The position numbers and the translations under genes are program-made. The notes beneath the pieces are model-generated. The model did not search any database, was not told the origin of the DNA, and worked only from the letters and a program-made list of their open reading frames with translations. A stretch of DNA of 64,000 nt from Taeniopygia guttata (lineage: Eukaryota; Chordata; Aves; Passeriformes; Estrildidae), in assembly GCF_048771995.1 (NCBI RefSeq), contig NC_133026.1:8500001-8564000 (forward strand), written 5' to 3'. Position 1 is the stretch's first letter. The number at the start of each line of letters is the position of its first letter. This document shows, in pieces, positions 24,521 through 38,040 of this stretch.

Positions 24521-26099
24521 GGCCAAAATCTCCCAGTCTTTCCCCCTCCCCTATCCCATTCCTGTTTCTTCTGAAGTTTTCTGAAACAGAAGTTACGCCT
24601 AGCAAAAATGGTATTATTAGGTAAAATACAGTTTAATTCCTGAAAAAAAAAAGAATATTCATAGGAAAAGACTCTTTTCTGTACCCAAAATTATTGCTGA
24701 CATCATTGGAAATTCAACTGCATTGAAGATTCACAGAGTTATTCCTATTTCTCATGGTACGTGCAGTGACCCCCACACTGTAGGCTTTTCCAGGTGGGAA
24801 TAGGTACATCTGAGACACAGATATCTCTACACTGAGAAATGCTCCCAACATCCTGGAAGGCAATGGCTGCTGTTTGCCTCACTGAAAGGGAGCACCAGTG
24901 GGGACTTCTGGAGAAGCCACAATGCTGAACTTGGACAGGGAGATTGGTCTCTGTGAAAAATCAGAGTTCAGCAGCTCCTCAGCCAATGTTAGGCCTTCCT
25001 CAGCTGTCCTAGCACTGCTGGTATTCTTTATTCTTTATTTTTTATTTAATTCCAGAGAGTCAACCAAGATAATTTAGGAATTCCTTGGATTTATGGCCTC
25101 TGCTCCAACATATCTTAAGGCTAATACACAGGATTATCTGTTTAGGATCTATCATTTCACTCAAACCATTAAAAACATTCCCGATATAGAGGGACACATT
25201 TCCAAAATATTATTAAATTTCTTTCAGAAGATCCTGTTTGCATGGTAACTTTTTATTAACTTAATTGCTGTACGCAACTAAAGAGATTCAGAAAAATTGC
25301 CTATTTTCATGGGCTCAAGTACTTCAAGGAGAACACTGGGCTCCATTGTATTAGAGAATTTTTGGCTTCTTCATTGCTCTGAGCCATGACAGTTTGTTGT
25401 CAAAATATGTGAGTAAGTATCATAAAGCCTGGAATAAGGAGCAAAATTTTCTCTAATCTCAAAGAAGGCTGAATTTAAAATCTGAGCCATGTTTTTTGTT
25501 TGTTAGTTTGTTTGTTTGTATATTTTTCTTTGTGTTTATTTGATTTAAAAAAAAAAACCTGTCCTTGCAAATTTGGGGTTTTTTTTTCTGGCAAAACTCC
25601 ACCTGCCTCTGCTGGTTTGCTGGATGTTGTGTTTATGTACCACAAAAAAAATGTCTATCTTCACTGAAAGCTTTGCCAGAACAGAAATTACGATATTTGA
25701 CCTTTACATACAAGACCGGGGATGGGCAAAAACTAATTCAGGACAAATGAAGAATGAAGTTTTAGCCTTAAATAATTGTAAGAACCGTTTAAATGAACCA
25801 GTATGTATTTAGCTATTTTTCCTTCTTTTAAAACATTTGAAAAAAGGACACAAAAGGTAGAGACAACTCTGCTTCTCAGTCAGAAATAAAACTGTAGCAC
25901 TGTAAGAAATATAAGTGCACAAACAAATTTTTAGGTGCTTGTTATCATGTTGTTACTTTTCTGTTTAGATCACACAGATATGACCATTGCTTAACTTTGT
26001 CGTTCTCTCTCTAAATATTTTACAAAAGGGAATAAACCACGTTCATTTTTGACAGAGGGCTGTTACATGCTTGGGCCCTCACAGTTTGTTTGTAGCATA
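24521..26099. other. Unique AT-rich non-coding sequence
   Basis: The interval includes a (GTTT)n-like stretch at about 25495-25530 and an A11 run near 25548. No gene or transposable element is recognised. Confidence 0.6.
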
Positions 26100-26400
26100 C
26101 CAAAAGCATTCTGTTAATGAAACATTTCGAGGCTAATGAACCGAAACCTTGCACCAAACAGAGAGCGGCTGCGAAGGCTTTTTTGTCTGCCTTTGTCAGA
26201 GTTCACGTTTCAGCTGTGCTCTCTGCTCCACCCACTCTGCAGATAAAACAACACGTCAAGTTTGCAAGATTAGTTTTCTATGGAAAAGCTGCAGCAAGTC
26301 ATGCCATTAACTCTTTTGAGGTGAATGTGCTCATGCTTTTTTGGGCAAATTGGCTGCTATTGCAGCGATGAGCTGCTGTCCTGTTCCCCTGAAGTTTTAA
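26100..26400. promoter_or_regulatory. Candidate conserved non-coding element
   Basis: Several isolated CpGs ('ttcgagg', 'accgaaacc', 'gagcggctgcgaagg', 'ttcacgt', 'acacgtcaag', 'cagcgatg') and repeated 'taatga' or 'ttaact' sites are spread over 300 bases. An 84-codon frame at 26117-26371 spans it but shows no domain and no splice context. Confidence 0.25.
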
Positions 26401-29400
26401 TGTCCGATTGATGAGCCTAAAATAAGGTCTGGAAGGAATAATGAGAAAGTACCTTTTGTCAAGAGGGACTTCATGTGTATGGTCTGTGATAATGTACCAG
26501 TGGTTCTGTATAAAATCAACTCTCTTTTGAGGATCTAATTCATTTGGGAGGGAATGTTTCATGATGTACACTTCCAAACTGAATTTTGACCAAAGAAACC
26601 CAAGCTCTTCACCCTGCAAGTCTGTAAGCAGCCAAACAAACATGCCTGGTGAAATCAAAATCCATAAAGGCACTTCTCTGACAATCTATGTTCTCCTCTC
26701 TGCTTCTGATTTTTTTTTTTTTTTTTGTGGCCTCAGTGAATTACTGTTACATACCTTTTCTTGCTCTCTAGTTGCAGTATGTCTGGCAAAGGCCTTACCC
26801 AAGCAACACCCTGAGAGGGAAATCTGCATCATCCCTGAGCCTGGAATGAACCCCCACACTAAGTAGAAGATCTCAGCCAGTCACCTTGCAAATAAATGGA
26901 GTAAGAAAAAGGTGTAAGCAGAGAACAGGGAGGGGAGGAGAAAGATCTTATTCTAAATCTTCACTGGTTTATGGTAGATAACCACAGGATCATGGTTGCC
27001 CCTAGCCCTGCTAGCAGCCAAAAGAGCCCTGATGCTGTAAAAGCTCTGTGAGCACAGGATCAGGTTTGTGCTGCTGCTGCTGCCCATCTCAAGTCATCAT
27101 CCCTGCAGTGCTCCTCACCTGGGCTGTCATCAGGAATCCAGTCCCTCTTGTTTAGAAGGGAAGCTCCTTTGTATGTGAATCCTAAAACATATGTACAAAC
27201 ACAAACAGCAGCTTATTTTAATGAATGTAGGGTCAGTAATGTGATCTAGAGCAAATACTTGAAGCAAGTTGTTGTTGAAATCCTAGTAATTTGCTGTTGT
27301 TCACACAGGTCAGTGGATTGCCTGCTTCAGAAGAAGATAGAGCCATACACCAAGTACTTTGAATATGCTTTTCTCTATCACTGGGGTATCTTAGCAGCTT
27401 GTCACAGGACTGGAGAGAGAACACAAAGATTTCAGCCAGTTTCTACCATGTACAATGAAAAGGTTTTGGTAGAGGAGAATTTGAGAGAAGAACTAATTGG
27501 GAAGAAAATTCTGTGGTGGGAAAATGGATCCCAATGGCAAATAAGAAACTTACAGTCTTCATTTGGCATAGTTCCATTATCCTCTACATTCAAAAAAGGA
27601 TAATTTTGAAAACACAGATGCAGGTGAACATTCCCTGCAATTCAAACTGCAATTATAGTTATGACTCTGACATAAAGCTATTCCTTGGCCATTATGCTTC
27701 GGTGTTCTAATAAAGTTACTTGTTTCACTAGGAAAAAAAAAACAACTGAAAAAATTATCTTCCTCAGATCAATAACTTCTTTGAAAATAACAGCTGTGTA
27801 TAAGCAATGGCTACTATATTTTTAAGAACACTCATATTCTTTCAGGCAGCTGGAAAGGTTATTCTTACTAGTTTCGAATCTAAGATAAAAATCTTCACCA
27901 GCCACATGAACAGGCCCTGTCTGGAGACAATATCTTTAGCCTACTTTTCTCCCAGGAACGTGTTTGAGTGTGGTTTTTGGTTTGGTAGTGGAGTTCTCTG
28001 ATGTGTATCAACTGAAACAGGAGTGTTTTTTTTTATCACCATCATTTGTAGATGTGGTCCAAGTTAGCATTGGGTAAATGTGCTACCTGCAAAACAGAAT
28101 ATGAATAAATTCACCTGCTTACTCTGAACTCCTGTTAGTCAGTAGCTCCATCTTTTTCCCAGGCTTTTCACTCCATTAACAGGTGATGTACCTTTAGTGC
28201 ATAGTATATGAAGATGCAATTCAATAATGACTTTTTCTTTGACTGGAAGCAATGAAATCCCACTGTTGTGAAGTGGAATAGATTGCAGTCCTGTAGCATG
28301 TTGAATTGCAGGCAGAGATCACAGCACCCCCAGCATCAAAAAACCCTTTTTAGATGGCAAAGTGACCTTTCAAGTTGCTACCCCCTGGATATGTCCTTAA
28401 GGAATGGAAAAGTAGAAATGTAGGAAAACAGTAAATGATGAGAAATCGGTGAAACAAAATGCTCTTCACCTACTTCTCTCCAGCTCTTTGTCGCTCTCTC
28501 AAAGCATTGCAGGAGATACTCCTGCCATTTGCTAAAGCTGACATCCACTCCTACTGGGCTGCTGCAGCAGACACAACCTCAGAGAAAGCACTTTTAATAT
28601 CTGCTGTGTTTAGAGAAAAGAGAGAAAGGTGATAATTCTTCTGATTTAGTTCTTTGGTGGAACAAGTTATGCCTGAGTCTGGCAGAGCTCCTGAATTTTT
28701 GGCATGATTCTTTGCTTCACCCCCTTGCTGTTGTCATTTTTCTGTTCCCCACTCTTCATCAGCTGACAAACCCCAAGCTAACATGAATGCAAATGCCAAA
28801 GGCAATACTGAGGAGGTGTCATCTCATCTTTTTTGACACAACCCTCTGTATTCTGGATGTATTGGTAAAATCCTCCTGAATGCAGTAAAAGCTGATAGTG
28901 CCCCGAAGATAGGCATGCAGATCTGAAATAGATTATTTTATGTTTCTTCAAGAGAAATTTGCAGGGAGTAAATAGATAGGACATATCACACAATTTTAGC
29001 ACAGATAAATGTCTGCATTTTATGAGGCTACAAAAGCAACTTGAGATTTCCTTCCCTGGGAGCTCAGAAATTGAGACAGCACAAAATAGTCAGCTGATCC
29101 CTGTTCTTTCACTTTTTGAAGGTAAGCTGAAGACCTCAAATTTCAAAAGTAAGTATTGATTTTGGGTATCCAACTTGAAACTTCTTTAAAGTAGAATTCT
29201 ATAAAAAGGAGTAGTAGATTGAAGGAGGTGGTCTGTCAATTTCTGCAAATCAGGCCTTTTCTAAGTGGCTGAAGCTGCTCATTTCAGCATGCTTAGATGA
29301 GTAAAGGCTGATAGCACAATGTAAATGCACTACAAGTAATAATAAAGCACCTCTTATGTGCATTGTATATTTGTGCTTAGTCCTGAAGTCATGAGAATTT

Positions 29401-31494
29401 CCAAGCCATATTAGTACAGAAGTAGAATATTAGGATTGTTTACCATTTTACTGTGAAATCTTTTCTCAGTTTGGATCACAAAGGTCAACAAGATTGTGTG
29501 GTATCATTTCCAAACACTTCTCCTCAAGCATCTAATATGCATGAAAACAATATATACAACATTTTAAAAATTAATGTTGCCAGAAAATCAAAGAGTGACT
29601 ATTTCACATTTAAAAGGACTTTGCTTCATTAAATTGGTAAGTCATTCAGCTGAGAAAAACATAGATAACATTATTTGAATGTGAAAGACTTTTTACATAT
29701 TGTAACTTTTAATGATATTCTGCTATGTAATAGGAGTCCATAATTATCTGTCAAAGTCACTGACTTACGTTTTTTCTCCAAAAGCAACTCCATAATAAAG
29801 TACTACTGTCATAAGCTCTATTCTACTTTTTTCTATGAAATTCTTTCCCGCTTGGAAGAATAATAGGTATTGAATATAATTCTAGAGAATTAGCTTCTGT
29901 AGGGCTAAAACAGGTGTTTAACTGGAATGGAGTAATGTTTAAAAAGGATTAAAATTGAAACAGGAAGTATTTTGTGCCAAAAATATTGTGCTTAAAGTTG
30001 CTCATCATCCTAAAGTTGATGTTTCAGACAAAGGTTTGCTTTCATTTGGGTGGGATGATTTCTGTATTTTATTATCCTTTCAAATACCTACATAGAAATG
30101 TTAGAAAGCCCAGCCAAATGGGGGGACACACCCCTTATTTTGGCAATTTTGTGAAAGTGACACCTGGACAAACATCTGGGCAGCTGAATCTGTCAGTGGT
30201 AATGAAAGTCAGCCAGAAAGGTCAGAAATGCTGCAGACAGTTGTAGTACTTTGATTTAATCATGTGCTGATCTTAAAGCTCTGGGGCAGACTGGTTCAAA
30301 GAAATGCAGCAAACATGAGTGGGAATGTGATAAAGTGGAGAAATGAAGACAGTCCATGGAGAAGGTCCCTGGCAGAATTTGCCTGTTGTCCTCCAGCTGC
30401 CAGTCATGTCAACTCACCCCATGGGTGTCCTGGGGGAAACAATGCAGGTTCTACCACAGGCAGGTGGATGTGCAGCTGTGGGGCCAGTGCCTGCCAGGTT
30501 TTCCTTGATGGCTTTTAATATCTGTGGAGCCTTTTTTCCCTATTGCACCAGACTTTGAAAAATATGCTCTCTGAAAATACAGAATCACTTTTCTGTGCCC
30601 AGCTCAGGTAGCAGGCTCTGTTCCTTCAATTGTGTGCATGAAACATTATGTTTTAAGGCACAGCAGAGCTGGAAGCAAAGAGACTGAGATGGTGATTTTG
30701 CTTTATCACCTTAAAATTGCTTGAAGTCTACAGTGAAATGAAAACATTATCCTTAAACTCTCACTATCTTTCCATGACAGAAGTTCCTGCAGAGCTGGAG
30801 AGACTGAGGAGCACAGAACAAACTGCCCTAGCTTCCCTGCACCATCCTGGTTGCCTCAATACTTGCTAAAATCTCCATCATGGTTTGACCTGCTCCACCA
30901 TGGTGTTCCTTTCTCACCTGAAGTGCCATTTGGCTAAACCATGGTGCCACATGGGGTGTTTGTGAAACAGCCACATGAATTACCTTTACCTTGCTTACTG
31001 CCATCAAACCTCTTGTTTTTAAATTGGCAGAGTATCCATTCGGGTTGTAGGTAAGAGGTTGAGTGGTTTAGCACAAGAAATAGGTTTTACTTCTTTAATA
31101 AGAATTTTTATATTATTTCATCTTTGGCAAACCATGTGACATTAGATGAAGAACACAGCCCAGGCCTGAGATCTGACCATATTTACATTTTTGATAGAAC
31201 TTGATCATAAATTGAATCCAAAGGCAAAAATAAAATGGATGGTCTTTTTAAAATAAAAGAGTAAAGCAGGCAAGAAACAGTTTTTCGGGAGAATATATTT
31301 TTTTCTCTGTTCTGCTCTCTTGACCTCAGAGGTGATGTCAGCAGCTTGGCCACTGTCACAGCTGAGCTGGCAGGGGTACTTACTTTGGCTTCACTGCTTC
31401 TTGCTCCCCACAGACACAGCAGCTACTCTCCTCTCCTGGTGTGGCACTGCACTCCGAGCTCTCAGTCTGCTTCCAGCACAACTCTGCATGGCCA
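26401..31494. other. Unique non-coding sequence
   Basis: AT-rich sequence with simple tracts (T18 near 26709). A 114-codon frame at 27259-27603, following a weak 'gttcacacag' acceptor, has no recognisable domain. No transposable element is recognised with confidence. Confidence 0.55.
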
Positions 31495-31565
31495 AGGCTG
31501 TAGTAATCTCGCTTTTAATTAGCAGAGAAGCACTATTATGGAATTACTTATGGAAGAAGAGGCTT
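31495..31565. promoter_or_regulatory. Weak candidate regulatory element
   Basis: A 'ctcgcttttaattagcag' homeodomain-type site is followed by a second 'ggaattactta' site. It lies 250 bases from the stronger element at 31.8 kb and may belong to the same regulatory block. Confidence 0.2.
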
Positions 31566-31819
31566 CTGCAACCAGGATGCCTATTTTGAGGTATGTGCTG
31601 CGATGCCTTACTGGCAAGAAGGGACACCAGCCCCGTTATGGAATGGATGTGACATTAGGAATGTGCCACGTGTCCCAGGAGCTTGGCTCCTGCTCCCCAG
31701 CATCCCCAATGGTATGTTACACTTTCCTTCCTAGGGTGACAACCGTGTTTCAAATACTTCCACCCCAGCTGTTAAATTTCTGAAGTTTTTGACTTTCACA
31801 CCAGCCAAGCTAGTGGACA

Positions 31820-32085
31820 TTCCCCTTCTAAATGGGCGACTAATTGGCGCACAGATTCATTTGCATGAGTTTTCAATTTTCAACAGGTGGCACTAAAGAG
31901 CCAATAAATTATTCTATTCCCAGTCTCCAACATGCAAACTCCTGGGCAGGCACTTTTATATATGTTTATCTATTTAAATATGGCATTATAATTCCAACAT
32001 AATTAGTCATGTATTTGAATTGCATGACCACAGCCATCCAAGACATTTGCATGTACAATTAATTAGGATTTATCTAAAAGCACTC
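31820..32085. promoter_or_regulatory. Strongest candidate enhancer-like element in the window
   Basis: Two perfect POU octamers, ATTTGCAT, lie at 31859-31866 and 32045-32052. Between and beside them are 'cgactaattggcgc' (31837-31850), a near-consensus CTCF core (31880-31895), a 'tcaattttcaa' palindrome, a 'tatttaaatatgg' stretch, 'cataattagtcatg' and 'caattaattagg' (about 32056-32067). Dense POU and homeodomain sites with retained CpGs in a gene-free setting resemble vertebrate developmental enhancers. Homology and activity are not visible from one sequence. Confidence 0.4.
31880..31895 (+). promoter_or_regulatory. CTCF-like binding site
   Basis: The 16 bases match the CTCF core consensus (CCASYAGRKGGCRSYR) at 14 positions, including an unbroken 12-base run from the YAG through the final purine. 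It could anchor a chromatin loop. One site by sequence alone is weak evidence. Confidence 0.35.
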
Positions 32086-35000
32086 TTTTTGTTCTCTGTT
32101 TCCTACAAGTTAGATTACTCATGGATGGATTAGGTGCTGATTTCATTTTGAAAGTGTCAAAATACTTATACCTGGAGAAAAATAAGTCTGCAGACTCAGT
32201 AAGCAACAGCCTGACGAAGAATTCTTCTTTTCCTTTGTATTTTTATAATACTACCAGAGGCCAATGCTGTAGACCATGGCCAATGAGGACCAGACTTGCT
32301 TTAGTCCTAGAGAAGCAAAAGTCTGCAGCATCTTCTTCAGACTTCTTCATTTCAGCAGAAACAGGATATTAAAAACCAGAATGGCTTTGCACATACTACT
32401 ATGATTTAATCTTCTTTCAGTGTAATTTTTACTCAAAATTATGAGTTTACGATCACTGCCATACACTTGTCAATGTGAATTCTTGGAAAATAATGGTCAG
32501 AAAAAGAAACAGTTAAAGACATCCTTGGAAAACTGCCTTGTTTTCATGCAAAACAATTTCATCCATCTCAGTTGCAGGAGCAAATGGAGATCCATTTTGA
32601 GATGCGTTCTGCTATGACAAATGTGAACTAAAATACTATGAATGGCCCAGAAACAAAAAAATGAGCTATGAAGAGGTGTCCAAACTGATGACAATGAACC
32701 AAAATACCTCAGAATCATGAAGGGCAATATAGCTTTGGTTTCTTAATTTTTTAAAAAATCTTTTTTTTTTTTTTTTCTTCACAGTGTCTTTGCTTACTTC
32801 ATAATTGGCTGCTACAGGACAGCAAAGCTCATCTTTCACTTTAATTTTGTCATCCAGTTTCAACCACTGCAGGATGTACTGGGTCACTTCCAGAAGAATA
32901 AGCACAATTAAAGAAAAGCTTTGAACCCCAGCTGAGCAATCTGTGAAGAATTATAAATACAGCTGTCAAAAACAAACAAACAAACAAAGATAGTTCATTT
33001 TGCAACTAAATATATCATCTTTCAGTCGTGGAGCTTTGAGGATAGTTTGATCCTGAAAGCCATGAGGAGAACAGGGAAAATGGTACCAAGATATTCTGTG
33101 GTGAGAAACAATTTCACAAGTAGGATAGAGCATGCTATCATGGCAACACTGCAGTGTGAAAGGGAGGAGCAGGCCAACATTCCACATTTCTGGGCAGTCT
33201 TTGAAGTGATCTTTGCTTTGCAGCCTTTCTTTTAAACAAATTATCTCCTGTACCTCCTCTATGAGCTCTCTTAGTCCACAGCTTCTCAGAGGCCTTTTGT
33301 TCCATGAATGGCTGGTGGTGGGGGAAGCAGTAGACTGGTTTAAAATTGTTTCTCCCTGAGATCTCTCTTCTCTCTTTTCTTCTACTCCAAATTGCTTTTT
33401 AATTTTTTTTTTTTTCCTATAGGGTGGGTGTATTTTTATCAAGATTTTCTTCTTTTGGAAAAACCCACCCTAAACTTCCAGAGGAGTAAACAGTGAGTCC
33501 CTGGGGGGCACGCTGGCTGCTGATCACATCTTTAGCAAGTATTTCTGCTCTGGGTGTTTCTCACTGTTACTGTTTTTAGCATCCTATTTGAGTAAGGCCA
33601 GATGGATTTTCTGCTGGTAGAAGTACCCACTGAAATAGGTTTTTTTTTCCCATCCCAGAAAGTTAGTGAAAGGAGGTTTTTTCTTATAGTGTATAAGATA
33701 TCAAAAAGTACCATTCATCTCAACCTTTAACTAAACAATGCATTTCTAATTGCAATGTGCTTCAGGATCAGCTTGATCCTTACTTTTATGTTTAAGTGCT
33801 TTGTTGAACAGAATGCAAGCAGGCTCAATTCTTTGCTGAGCTGCAGATGAAAGAGCTACAGCCAGACACACACAGGAGTGTGCAGTGAGTGTGTGAGTCT
33901 GTATTTAAGCTGTGACAGATGATGGACAGTACTGTGTCTGACAGATATGTATTTGAAGGATGATTATAGCTAGAGCAGAATTAGAAGAAATAGTTGAGAG
34001 GTTGGAACAAAATGAAAAGGACTAGAAGGAAATTAATCTTCCTTAATGTCTAGGTCATTTAAAATTCAACAAGTGACAGTTTTGTAATGTAGTGTAAGGC
34101 ACAATTTTTGAGTGGCCCAGAGGGTATTGAAGTAGTATCCTAACAACCTGCTCTCTGTGTACTTTTTAAAACTGTCTGAGCAAAGCACTGTCCTCACACC
34201 TACTGAAAATCTACTTTTAACTGTTAATTTTATAGGATGTAGTCATCCTTTGCAGATACATTTTTTTTTTTCCCTAAATACACAGTTGTGTGTAAAAGCT
34301 GTGAGCTTCATGACCTTAGTGGAAATGTTTGTTTGTGACTTTGGAGTGCACTCTGCCAGTAGCCAATTCCCCTCTGAGAGTGACAGATGCAGCAGTACTA
34401 ATGACATGTAATATACTGTATGTGACTTTAGATGTTCCATGAAAACATGAAAGGTCCAGAATCACATCCATATTTCAACAACCTGACAAAGCTTCCGCTG
34501 AAACAGTGGCCTATAATTCAAGCATCTGATAAATGTTTGTAAGACTGTAACAAGCAGAAAGTCAAGAAACTATACCTCAGAAAGATATTTAAAATATAGA
34601 AAATTATTTGGAATTTTTTGCAACTAATTGACTAACTCTTACTTTGTTACTGACTAAAAGGATTGAAGATCTGAGACTTAAGCATGTAAAATTTAAATTT
34701 GTCTGAAAGAAAAATGGAAAGGTTTTATTTTGACAACAATTTGTTATCTGTCATTTAAAAGGCAAGTAAGGCAATAATTCCCCAGGTGCCGACTGGCAAG
34801 AGGTCAGATTGCTGGAAATAGAAGGATACTGAAAACCAGATGAGAAGAAGGGGAAGTCAGTAGTGTCTTTACTAAAACCTAATTAGGAAATAGCATCTTT
34901 TCCTCTGCTCTGGACAGAGCAGAAACTATCAGTGAAATATCAGCAAACAGTTTGGCATCTTCAAAGATATTAATTAAGTAAAATTTGGAAAGTGCTTTGA

Positions 35001-35953
35001 AGATGAAAAATGGTAGGGAGTGCTAAGTATCACTATTAGCAGGACCAATGTGTCAACTGATGTTGTCTGTCTGCATAATATTGGCTGAACACTTGGGTAA
35101 TTAAGGTCAAATGAACAGCCTTGTCTGGTCAATTTATTGGGTAAAGTGGGTCTTGTTTCTGGTTGAAGCAAGATGTGGTTTCTGTGTGCCTCACAGACCT
35201 GAAAAGTGAACATCAGACATATTTAATGGCTTCACAAGCCACCAGTAGCAATAGCTGTTTCTTACTTTGTGGGTCTGTCTTAAACTCTCCAGATACCAGG
35301 GCAGTTTTCCATGGCATTTAGCAATTTCTAAATCAGTGATTATTAGTTTGATATCATACCTGCCTTCATTAAAGGCTTGCATGCCTTCCCAGTCTAAGAC
35401 AATACCTCATTCTCCAGATCTAATTTTTCCAGCTTACAAATATATTAGTACTAAAGAATTTATGGAATTAATTTGGCAGAGGCTGAGGTAGGGAAGGATT
35501 GCTGTTGCTGACCAGGAGGTGCTATTCAAATGTCTATCAAGAGCCTGAAAGCACTCAGACCTGAAAACACTTCAGACCTTGTGCTGTTACTCTGGGACTT
35601 TGTTGTGGACCAAACCCAATTTGCTACAATCTCCAGGATATAAAAAAAAAGATACCATAAGGTTTTGCTGTACTTTTGCTGTACTAAATGAACAAAATTA
35701 CATAAGTTAATTTACTAAGTTTCCATGTTTATTTTTACTAACCTTAGTGAGATTCCCAGAGATTACAGCCCCAGTCACACCTGCAGGTGTTCAGTCAGAC
35801 TGCAGGTGAGAGCAGCTCGGAGGGGCTGCTCCCCTCAGCAATGTGAACCACATCTGCTGCAACTCAGGCAGGAAGAGCAAACCAGGACTCAGCCCAAGAT
35901 CCAGGGAGTGCAGACAGCTCAGTAAGGAGATCCAGGTTTCTCAAATCCCAAAG
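32086..35953. other. Unique non-coding sequence with simple tracts
   Basis: T-rich runs occur at about 32760-32776, 33399-33416 and 34260-34271, and an (AAAC)n tract near 32972-32987. The open frames, up to 158 codons on the minus strand at 32966-33442, run through these tracts and are not coding. Confidence 0.55.
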
Positions 35954-36122
35954 TCATAGCGCAGTTTGTGCTGGAAGGGACCTTAAAGACCATCCAGTTC
36001 CAACCCTCCTGCCATGTGCAGGGACACCTCCCACAAGACCACACTGCTCAGAGCCTCATCCAACCTGACCTTGAGCAGGGGTATCCACAGCTTCTCTGGG
36101 CAGCATGTGCCAGTGCATCACC
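35954..36122 (-). mobile_element. CR1 LINE 3' end, about 170 bp
   Basis: A near-consensus CR1 3' terminus in reverse orientation reads 'ctggaagggaccttaaagac', 'catccagttccaaccctcct', 'gccatgtgcagggacacc', 'catccaacctgaccttgag' and 'cacagcttctctgggcagc', ending abruptly at 'gccagtgcatcacc'. This is a short 5'-truncated insertion, less diverged than the other CR1 copies here and so probably younger. Confidence 0.95.
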
Positions 36123-36496
36123 AGTCTCTGGCATTTCAAATGTTTGGTTTTATTGGAAAAACAAGTTTAGGGGCCCCTAAAACTGCCCCACACAACAGTT
36201 CAGAAAGCAGAAGGAGGATTTATACCTGAGCTTTCAGTGTAAGTTGTGAGAGCCAGTAACAATAGATTATAATATCTAAAAAGACTTTAATCACCTGAGA
36301 ACTTGTTGCAGACACTTCATTCCAGCTGTAGTTGTTTTCTTCCATCCCTATATAGTGTCAGTACTGTGTGAACAACTTTAGCTCAGTGCAATCTCCTGCT
36401 TTGCTCGTGAGCAGTGGCTTTGTCTTTGGGCTGGAGACAGGGAACTTGAATTCTTAACTGACCTGGTATTCCAGATCCTTTTTATTAAATGTTTTT

Positions 36497-36620
36497 CTAG
36501 GGTGTTTGTTTGTTTGTGTTTTGTTTTTATTGTTGTTTTGTGGGGGGTTTTTTGTTTGTTTTTTGTTTGGTTGGTTGGGGTTTTATTTGGTTGGTTTTTT
36601 GGGTTTGTTTGGTTTTTAAG
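36497..36620 (+). repeat. G/T-rich low-complexity tract, strand-asymmetric
   Basis: About 120 bases consist almost only of G and T on the plus strand, mixing GTTT, GGTT and G-run motifs. An 87-codon minus-strand frame over it, rich in Lys, Thr, Asn and Gln, is an artefact of composition. Confidence 0.85.
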
Positions 36621-37879
36621 GGCAAAAATCTCCAATTTCATGTAGGAGAGTACCCAAGGAGCATCACTGAGGCGGATTCAGCAGAATAGTTTCACTCTCT
36701 GATAACAAACAAAATGCTAAACCAAGCCAACTTCCAAATCCTTTTTTTTTCTTAAGCTAAGTGCAATGTCATTCAATTAATACTGTAAAGGTGAACTCTG
36801 CATTCTGATGTTCTGTGCAGATTCAAAAGCGTTGGATGCCATGGAGCTCAAGGAAACAAGGATGGGACAGGCCTGTCTGTGTTAGTTATGACAGTTCTGC
36901 ACACAAATAGCATGATAAGAATATTCCCAGTGGACAATAATGCAAACTAAACTGCCTTGAGATATACCTAGTACAGCTTTCCATTTAGCATATCTTGTTG
37001 ATTGAATCCAAAGCAATTCCTCAGAGGAAAGCAAGTGTAGAACACAAGGCCATAAAGCTCCAAGTCCTTTCACAGAGTTGTAAGAATTGCAGAGAAAACT
37101 TGTGCATCCTGAAAGAAGCACTGAGAAAGGCTTCTGGGAGACCTGTCACCCTGTTTCTTGCCTCCTTGTTCTGCACCTGAATGGATGCATATCAGGATAT
37201 CTTCCACACAAGCAGACTTCAGATACTTACACTTAAAAACCTTGCTGAACTCTGAAAATTGTGGCTTTCAGCATCTGTATTTTGGATCTCAGGATATCTT
37301 CCTGAGGAATCTGCCTTTACAGGAGCAGCTTCCCCCAGCCTGGCTACCTGAGGGGCACAGCTCTGTCAGGCAGCTCTGAGAACAGAGATGCTCTTGGATG
37401 CACAGCAGAGCACAGCCCTTATCTCTGCAGTGCATAATCCTGCTTAGAGCTTGTGGTACACCTCCTTCCTCAAGTCCTGGAGACTGTACCACATACAGAT
37501 GTAGGATTTCAAGCCTACACTTTGAGTCCTGCCCAAATTGACTTTTGGAATCTTGGTGACCCTTAAGTTTTTTAAATTGAGAGTCTTGGACATAGCTAAA
37601 ACAATCAGCATCTAGGGTGAGGAAGAAAACCTATGCAGAATAAATAAGAGTAGTTAAATAGGAGGACAAAGCCACCCACTATAAACATCTCCTATTGTCT
37701 GTGTCCTAGTCCCACAGTGAGCTGTACCCAGCACTGCAAAGGATCAGTAGCTCATTTAGCACTTGTCATACCCCAAGGATGAGTCAGTCAATGATTTAAC
37801 TAATCTGGCACAGTGCAATGCCAAGTTTGATCAGACTATTTCAGTGGTTCAGCATTACAGAAAAGAACTAAAGACTAAA
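36621..37879. other. Unique non-coding sequence
   Basis: Nothing recognisable is seen apart from short chance open frames. Confidence 0.55.
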
Positions 37880-38040
37880 AGTGATGTTGACTCAGCCATT
37901 TGGCTCCTGCCAGTGAGCGTTAGTGATTTTTTAACTGCTCGGATTTCACTTCTAATGAAAATCCATTTAGACAAAGCAATTTGCATGCATTTCTCATTTC
38001 CATATGAGGTTTGAAGCCTTTGCCACATTGCTACCAAGAA
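37880..38040. promoter_or_regulatory. Candidate regulatory element with octamer
   Basis: A perfect octamer ATTTGCAT at 37979-37986 follows 'cttctaatgaaaatcc' and 'gactcagcc' sites, with retained CpGs at 'gagcgttag' and 'gctcgga'. The layout resembles the 31.8 kb element but is less dense. Confidence 0.22.

Noticed and set aside
27259..27603. 114-codon frame after a 'cacacag' acceptor-like site
   Set aside because: The polypyrimidine tract is poor, no donor in phase is convincing and the peptide has no known domain.
36378..36641. 87-codon Lys/Thr/Asn/Gln-rich minus-strand frame
   Set aside because: Produced by the G/T-rich low-complexity tract.
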